A DNA stretch of 64,000 nucleotides, from assembly GCF_963576675.1 (NCBI RefSeq), contig NC_088917.1, positions 79,780,610 through 79,844,609 of the forward strand, written 5' to 3'. Position numbers and translations under genes: made by a program. The notes below the pieces were generated by a model. That model was not told the origin of the DNA, ran no database searches, and saw only the letters and a program-made list of their open reading frames with translations. The stretch comes from Euphorbia lathyris (Eukaryota > Streptophyta > Magnoliopsida > Malpighiales > Euphorbiaceae). Positions 58,750 to 64,000 of the stretch are shown here, one piece after another (the stretch's first letter is position 1; each line of letters begins with the position of its first letter).

Positions 58750-59704
58750 ATCTCCCGACTCATGGAGTTGCCGCTTTACTAACTTGGCCCCACTCAACAC
58801 TCTCCGATTCATCGTCATCTTGGAGCCCACCTTCTTTGCTATCATAAGTTTCTTCATTTTGGCTCCACCCAATGTTCCCAAACTCACTCTCATGACGGAA
58901 ACTACTCCCCTCATACTCATAGTTATCCACATTATGGTCCCGTTCAACGTCCTCCAGTTCATCATCACAATGGAATCTACCTTCATCATCTTCACAAGGA
59001 ACCTCATGTTGATCCCACTCAACGTGTCGAAGCTCACCCTTATCATAGTAAACTCCACCTTCGTCCTCTTCATAAACGACCCCATACCAATTCCATTCAA
59101 CATTTTGACGCTTATCCTCCTCAATTCCCTTATCTATCTCATCTTCTTCATGAACATATGCAATTTCGCTTCACTCTTCGTCCCCAATCCGTCTCTTCCC
59201 ATGACCTACCGTTTCCATTTGCTTCCCTCTATAACTCAAGCCGACTAATTCACGTGCTAAGCCGTTTGACTTAAAAGACTTACTACCACCCAACATGGTA
59301 GAACCACCAACATCTCTCCCATCACTATAGTCATCAACCTCCACACATAAATTAATTTCATCATGCTCCCTAAGAAGATTAACAAGCCCAAACTCCTTCT
59401 CCCCCTCTTCAAGAAAAATATCCTCAATATCCTTAAGCATACATATGTAGCTATGCTTAAGAGGCATTTCATCAAACACTTGGGGAGTGTCCCTTGCAGC
59501 ATGGGTTTCCTCAACATTACCACACAGAAATTCAACCTTCCCCATGTTCCCACATGCAAGCATTCCTTCCTCCTCATTCACACATACACTTAAATCCTCA
59601 TTCATAAATTCATTATCAACAAATCCACAATGAGAATTTAAATTGCTAACAACACCACAAACAACAAAATCCTCACCAACAATAGGCATACCCACAACTC
59701 CCAC
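58750..59704 (-). pseudogene. Acidic 25-residue repeat ORF of element F
   Basis: Begins MGVVGMPIVGEDFVVCGVVS at 59704. An N-terminal part of about 175 aa (acidic, with spaced Cys) ends at a TGA near 59171. The same frame then continues SEIAYVHEEDEIDKGIEEDK and enters repeats of 25 residues: RQNVEWNWYGVVYEEDE..., ELRHVEWDQHEVPCEDDE..., ELEDVERDHNVDNYEYEG..., EFGNIGWSQNEETYDSKE..., ending ESVEWGQVSKAATP. Consensus: E-L-x2-V-E-W-x-Q-x-E-x2-Y-E-x-D-E-G-x-F-x2-D-D. The frame is read against a competing frame in the same DNA; conservation with 11139-11560 chooses this one. Function unknown. Confidence 0.6.
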
Positions 59705-59713
59705 ATTAAGAAT

Positions 59714-60034
59714 TCAAAGCTTTGGATTTACCTCTTCATTGTGCAATAGAGGACAGATTTGGGATGAATCTTGAGGAGGAAAATTAGAGGTTTCTTCATC
59801 TCGTTTTCGTTGGGCTCGACGTTGTCGTCTCCGGCTATTTCGAGGTCCCCTTTGGAGTCTCTCCATCTCTTCTTGCTCCAAGTTCTCTCTTGTCTTTCTC
59901 ACCATCTCGGCATATTGGAGCTCCATCTCCCGTGTCTCGGCTTCAAGACATTCCTTTAAGGCTTGTGAATAACTCGGTTGAATCATTGTTGAAAGAAGTC
60001 TTCGTTCAAGGAAAACGATCGACTCTGATACCAA
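59714..60034 (-). CDS. Short coiled-coil-like ORF of element F
   Basis: The open frame starts at 60034, but its first residues overlap the primer site. The likely real start is the Met at about 59986 (MIQPSYSQALKECLEAETRE). It is very rich in Glu, Arg and Gln with regular hydrophobic spacing (MELQYAEMVRKTRENLEQEE), then a basic RRRQRRAQRKR patch. A helical, RNA-binding gag-like N-terminus is a reasonable guess. A stop at 59714 separates it from the downstream ORF by only a few codons. Confidence 0.5.
   Translation of the reverse strand: MVSESIVFLERRLLSTMIQPSYSQALKECLEAETREMELQYAEMVRKTRENLEQEEMERLQRGPRNSRRRQRRAQRKRDEETSNFPPQDSSQICPLLHNEEVNPKL
60021..60033 (-). promoter_or_regulatory. Primer-binding site (initiator Met tRNA) of element F
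   Basis: Plus text gactctgatacca is TGGTATCAGAGTC on the minus strand, two bases from the LTR. Confidence 0.9.
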
Positions 60035-60035
60035 C

Positions 60036-60763
60036 TGATACAGATTAATTCGGGACGTCTTAGTTTTGATCGTAAACTAACAAAGATGTTCCAACTTCTC
60101 TAGCTAAACTAGAAGGGGTGAATCCCAATTCATGGACTAAATCCATAGGAATAGTGAAATCCCCATTGTTGAAGGTGAAAACCTTAACAAACTTCACAAG
60201 GAAGAAGATATAATTTGTATTTGATAAAAGTTCAAGATTACAATAGAAAGAGATGTATTTATATCATCTCAAAACCCTAATTGCCAAATTACATAAAGGG
60301 GAAATTACTTAACTAATTAAAACATAAAGATAAGGGGTAAATGGGTTAAATTAAAGGGGTGACATGGATGGTAAATAGGGAGTGGCATGGTTGTAATAAG
60401 AGAGTGGCAAGGGTGTAAAAGGAGTGGCGAGATTGTAAATAAGGAGGAAGCATGGAGTAAGGAGCAAGTTCCTTAAGCTGAAGGTACGCGGGGCGTGCCC
60501 AAATCTACACGGGGCGTAGTTTGGCTGATGAGCTCTTCTCTGGATCAGTACTCATTCTACGCGAGGCGTGCCCAATTCTACGCGGGGCATGCCTTGGCTG
60601 TTGAACCCTTCTCCGGATCAGACACTCAAGTACGCGGAGCGTGCTATAAGGTACGTGGGGCATTGCCCTGTTTTGACCTCTTTTCTCGCTTGTTGCTCGT
60701 GCTTGGTTCTTCCTCCGACTTCCCTCGTCCGGACCCGATCCTAGGGAGAGATGCTTCGCATCA
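60036..60763 (-). repeat. 5' LTR of element F (728 bp)
   Basis: TATA box on the minus strand at about 60256-60266 (GATATAAATAC). Six ACGCGGGGCGT-type motifs at 60485-60665, differing in number and arrangement from the left LTR. Confidence 0.9.
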
Positions 60764-61074
60764 CCAACGAAATATTTGCATTTTTTTGTCCAACTCGTAC
60801 GAAATATAATTTTTTTTTAACTTTTTTAATGTCTAATCATATATTTGTGATATATTACTAATAATAGTAAAGTGTAGATGACAATAATCATGACCGAGAA
60901 TAAAATGTGATTAATTATTTCATAAAGTTAACCCAGTTTGTCAATGTTAGGGATGAAATTACTCTTCATTGTCAAAGTTATGGGTAAAATTGCACAATTT
61001 TAGACGTTAGAGAAAAAATTGTTCCTAACCGTAACCTTTAGGGGTATTTAAGAAAATAAATTTTATATGTATTA

Positions 61075-61336
61075 CTGCCTTTGGTCCATAATAGAAGTCT
61101 TTCTAGAGAGTTTTTTTTTGTTCCACAATACATAACATTTTGCTTCAATCTATGCACATTAATTTACTTTTACCAAATATACCTCTATTTAAATTGACCT
61201 TTTATCTTGGGAATAGATAAAGTTACTAGTGGATGCAATTATTACAAGGGTAACAAAGTCTTTTACTTAAAATTAATTACATTTCTTAATTAGTATGCAT
61301 TAACCTTAAAAGACTTCTATTGTGGACTGGAGGGAG
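61075..61336. mobile_element. Stowaway-like MITE
   Basis: Left end ctgcctttggtccataatag, right end inverse of ctccctccagtccacaatag, with AT-rich non-coding middle. 'ctccctcc-gtccacaatagaagtctt' ends are typical of Tc1/mariner-derived Stowaway MITEs. TA on the left; the right flank is tt. Confidence 0.7.
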
Positions 61337-62995
61337 TTTTTAGTTATTATAATCATTTATGTCATTTAACCTACATTATGAATTTTTAGTTTATGTCATC
61401 TAACCTACATTATTTATTTTCTCATAATCTGTTAGATGACATACATTTTGAAAATCATTAGATGACATAAATTTTGAAAGAATTCACACGAATTTTAGTT
61501 TTGATGTTAATAATTTTTATATATGATTTTATGTACCAATTATTTTTATGGATTTATTATGGAGAGAGAGTATTTTTGAAATAGGTGGACAATCATTTAT
61601 TATAGAGAGAGAAATATGTTTTTAGGTAACCTGCTATAGCAGGTCATTTAATCAGAATGTACTAATCTTCATCGATGAAGACTCTGCATTGAAAACTCTT
61701 CCATATATATGCATTATAAATTTGTGTTTCGATAACACGATTCTCGGAATCTCATATTAAATAAATTAGGGGTGGAATTTTTGAGTTCACATCATAAATG
61801 AAACTTTAGGAAATCCTTTCAAAAAATTTTGTTTTAATTAATTCGAAAGACTGAGGTTTTATTTATTTCTAAACCTAGCTATCAATTCCATAAAAAAAAA
61901 ATCTAGCTATTAAAACTATCTTCTATAAAAAAATATACAATTATGAATATCCATATAAGTTTTAAAATGATTTTGATCCAAATATTATTATGAACTAACT
62001 ATTTTTATAAGTTAATCAGATTAGTCCGAATGATAAAGAATTGAATAGCTGCTTATCAAGTTTTCCTTATGAGTGTGTAATTTTTATTTTTCACTTTATA
62101 TCGAGATCTAATGTTTACCTTGAGTTTGACAATTAATCTCAACTATCATTTATTGAACTATTGTTTGTTGGAGTAATATATGGTTTATTTTGAAATTTAA
62201 TTGTATATATGACTTGTGACGCGGGTTAAACAGATGACGTTAATAATTTGACCTATTAAAATCGTCAATTGAGTCTCATCCTATTCTAAAATCAGAAATT
62301 GTGATTATTTGATATAATATTCTATGTGTTGGTTCAAACTGGATTTGGAAAAGTGGATCTGAAACTATTCAACTGAATAATTATCGATGAAGTCTCAATT
62401 GATGATTTTTATTTAGAATGAGGACTCTATTTATGATTTTTTTTATTATTTTAGAAATTTAAATTGATGATTTTGATAGTTTAGATCATAATTGATTTTG
62501 AAGTTTTAGTTTAAAAAGCCAAATGTATATTACGCCAATTTTTTTTACACAATATGACTGAAATGATTTTATTAAAATCAAGTTTAATATTCAATTATTT
62601 AATTCAAAGAAAAGAATTTAATGAGTGATTTGGAAATAATTTGTCTGCTTTAGTTATCTAGCCCAATTTGTCTATCTTGTGGAAATAATTTCCATTTTAT
62701 TTCAAAATTATGTATTTAGAAATTATTTAATTGGAAATCAAGACAAAATTGATGGATGGAAAAATTATATGTGGTCCATAAATTATTTTCCAAATGTCTT
62801 TATTTTCTTTGTCTGTCTCATGGAAATAATTTTCCATTGTCTATTTCAAAATTATGTATTTGAAAATTATTTAATTGGATGGAGAAATTGTAAACATTGT
62901 TGATTGGGAGAAATTGCAAATTTAGTGTTGACACATTCAAATCTTTATTTTATGATGGAACTAATTTTCTATTGTCTTTATTTCAAAATATGTTA
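61337..62995. other. AT-rich intergenic DNA, no gene seen
   Basis: No coding frame of note. Small inverted repeat near 61350-61480 (tgtcatctaacctacatt / ttagatgacata). Imperfect duplication at about 62665-62890 (tggaaataattt-ccatt ... aaattatttaattgga, twice). Confidence 0.6.
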
Positions 62996-63237
62996 CTCCA
63001 TATATTGGTCATTTTAGTAAATTAATATTTTTTCTAAATATAAATCATTTTAGGATTTTAAAAACTTTTAGTTTAATTTTTAGTTTAAATATTAAATTTT
63101 TAGTATTGGTGCATGTATTTTTTAATATTTCAATGCTTATTCCCCAACGGTGACATGAGAAAGAATTTTTTTAACTAATATATTTCTTAATTTGTGTGAA
63201 ATACACTAGAATGACTTATATAAGGGAATGGAGAGAG
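62996..63237. mobile_element. Stowaway-like MITE with TA duplication
   Basis: Left ctccatatattggtcatttt and right inverse ctctctccattcccttatat ... agtcatt. Flanked by ta at 62994-62995 and 63238-63239. 242 bp, non-coding. Confidence 0.65.
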
Positions 63238-63422
63238 TATTTCTCTGCTTTAATTAACAAAAATTTGTGGATGAGAGCTTGACTATTTTTAAATAAAAAT
63301 TGATAAAATTTTCTACATCTCTCTTCAACTTTCAGTTGATTTGGGTAGATATTACACAAAGGAAAAGATGAAGAAATTAAGTTACTCATACCATTTTCTG
63401 AGAGCATAAATCAAAGTGAAAT

Positions 63423-64000
63423 ACAACAACAACAACAACAAAGCCTTAGTCCCGAAATGATTCGGGATCGGCTAACATGAACCATCATATAAAATCGTGA
63501 ATATCAAGTCGTGTCAGCAACACAGATTCGCTCCCTCCACTCCGTCCTATCCACTACCATATTTTCCTCAATTCCCAATAAACTCATATCACTCTCGATC
63601 ACCCTCCTCCAAGTTTGCTTAGGTCTTTCCCTACCCCTCACCACTACATCCCTTTGCCACTCTTCGGTTGTCCTAACCGGCGCATCAAGCACTCTACGTC
63701 TCACATGGCCAAACCACCTTAGTCGGTTTTCTCTCATTTTATTCTCAATAGATGTGACCCCTACTTTTGTCCTAATTATTTCATTACGCACCCGATCCTT
63801 TCTCGTATGACCACACATCCATCTCAACATACGCATCTCCGCCACCGACATCTTATGGATGTGGCAGTGTTTCACTGCCCAACACTCCGTACCATATAAC
63901 AATGTTGGTCTAATTGCCGTCTGGTAGAATTTTCCCTTCAATCTATTAGGCATGTCGGGATCACAAAGGAAACCCGTAGCACTCTTCCACTTCGACCAAC
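63423..64000 (-). mobile_element. RTE-type LINE, 3' end (runs off the window)
   Basis: Minus-strand frame 63504-64000 reads WSKWKSATGFLCDPDMP, LKGKFYQTAIRPTLLYGTEC, MRMLRWMCGHTRKDRVRNE and RLRWFGHVRRR, the C-terminal part of plant RTE reverse transcriptase. It stops at 63504, followed by a short 3' untranslated part (GATTCGGGAC inverse) and a (TTG)n tail on the minus strand (63424-63441), as usual for plant RTE. The 5' part and endonuclease lie beyond the window. Confidence 0.88.

Larger units (their letters stand above)
57592..60763 (-). mobile_element. Element F: LTR retrotransposon without pol, inserted in MITE copy 3
   Basis: LTRs lie at 57592-58321 and 60036-60763 (TGATACAG ... GCATCA) with ccaac at 57587-57591 and 60764-60768. 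A Met-tRNA primer site next to the right LTR sets the minus orientation. The internal 1.7 kb encodes a short coiled-coil-like ORF and an acidic repeat ORF but no protease, RT or integrase. It is thus non-autonomous (LARD/TR-GAG-like). Element C is a relative by LTR and by ORF. Confidence 0.9.
54124..61048. mobile_element. MULE-like MITE, copy 3, split by a Helitron and an LTR element
   Basis: Pieces at 54124-54317, 57508-57591 and 60764-61048 join to give one copy collinear with 5890-6410: aggaataagctacaaaaat ... tgcatcaa | ttgcatatcagtgg ... ttaaatccaac | gaaatatttgc ... gtcaatgttagggatg ... aggggtatttaag. The right end is worn and no flanking duplication is clear. Confidence 0.75.

Noticed and set aside
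58744..59124. 126-aa minus frame MRRISVKMLNGIGMGSF...
   Set aside because: Met-rich shadow of the acidic repeat frame, which is the one conserved between elements C and F.
59363..59593. Plus-strand 76-aa frame in element F
   Set aside because: Antisense of the minus-strand ORF; no conserved counterpart.

Overview
The window is intergenic DNA from a flowering plant, probably a dicot. It is built almost entirely of nested transposable elements and I found no host protein-coding gene. The evidence is the mix of plant Ty3/gypsy and Ty1/copia LTR retrotransposons with initiator-Met-tRNA primer sites, a Helitron, short TIR elements (MULE-like and Stowaway-like) and an RTE-type LINE 3' end, all in AT-rich DNA with (TA)n and (TAA)n tracts. 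I do not name a species.

Layout. (1) 1-5157: a minus-strand Ty3/gypsy element of the Tat lineage (gag, protease, RT, two RNase H regions, start of integrase), cut by the window edge. (2) 5158-8529: AT-rich DNA with a MULE-like MITE (5891-6409) and a long-TIR element (7626-8288). (3) 8530-47908: a foldback locus made of ACGTAAC-type repeats, split near its centre by a 38-kb nest. A minus-strand LTR element without recognisable pol genes, called C here (9693-47665, target duplication taatg), entered the foldback. A SIRE-like minus-strand copia, called A (15013-46881, duplication gtaga), entered C's right LTR. A received a solo LTR, called D (20122-21915, duplication gtatt), and a plus-strand copia, called B (22371-41136). 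B received a second SIRE-like minus-strand copia, called A' (27245-37946, duplication gttag). A truncated plus-strand relative of A' lies at about 11691-14143. (4) 48153-52937: a non-autonomous Tat relative with two 749-bp LTRs (duplication aacaa). (5) 53056-61048: two more copies of the MITE from region 2. The second is interrupted by a minus-strand Helitron (54318-57507) and by a non-autonomous LTR element, called F (57592-60763, duplication ccaac). (6) 61049-64000: AT-rich DNA with two Stowaway-like MITEs and the 3' end of an RTE LINE.

All coding content is transposon-derived and broken. The most notable items are a 25-residue acidic repeat ORF shared by elements C and F, a large extra ORF downstream of pol in the SIRE-like copias, a run of three GC-rich hairpins in the leader of B, a TACGCGGGGCGTA-type motif repeated in LTRs of two unrelated families, and several insertions whose empty sites can be read directly.
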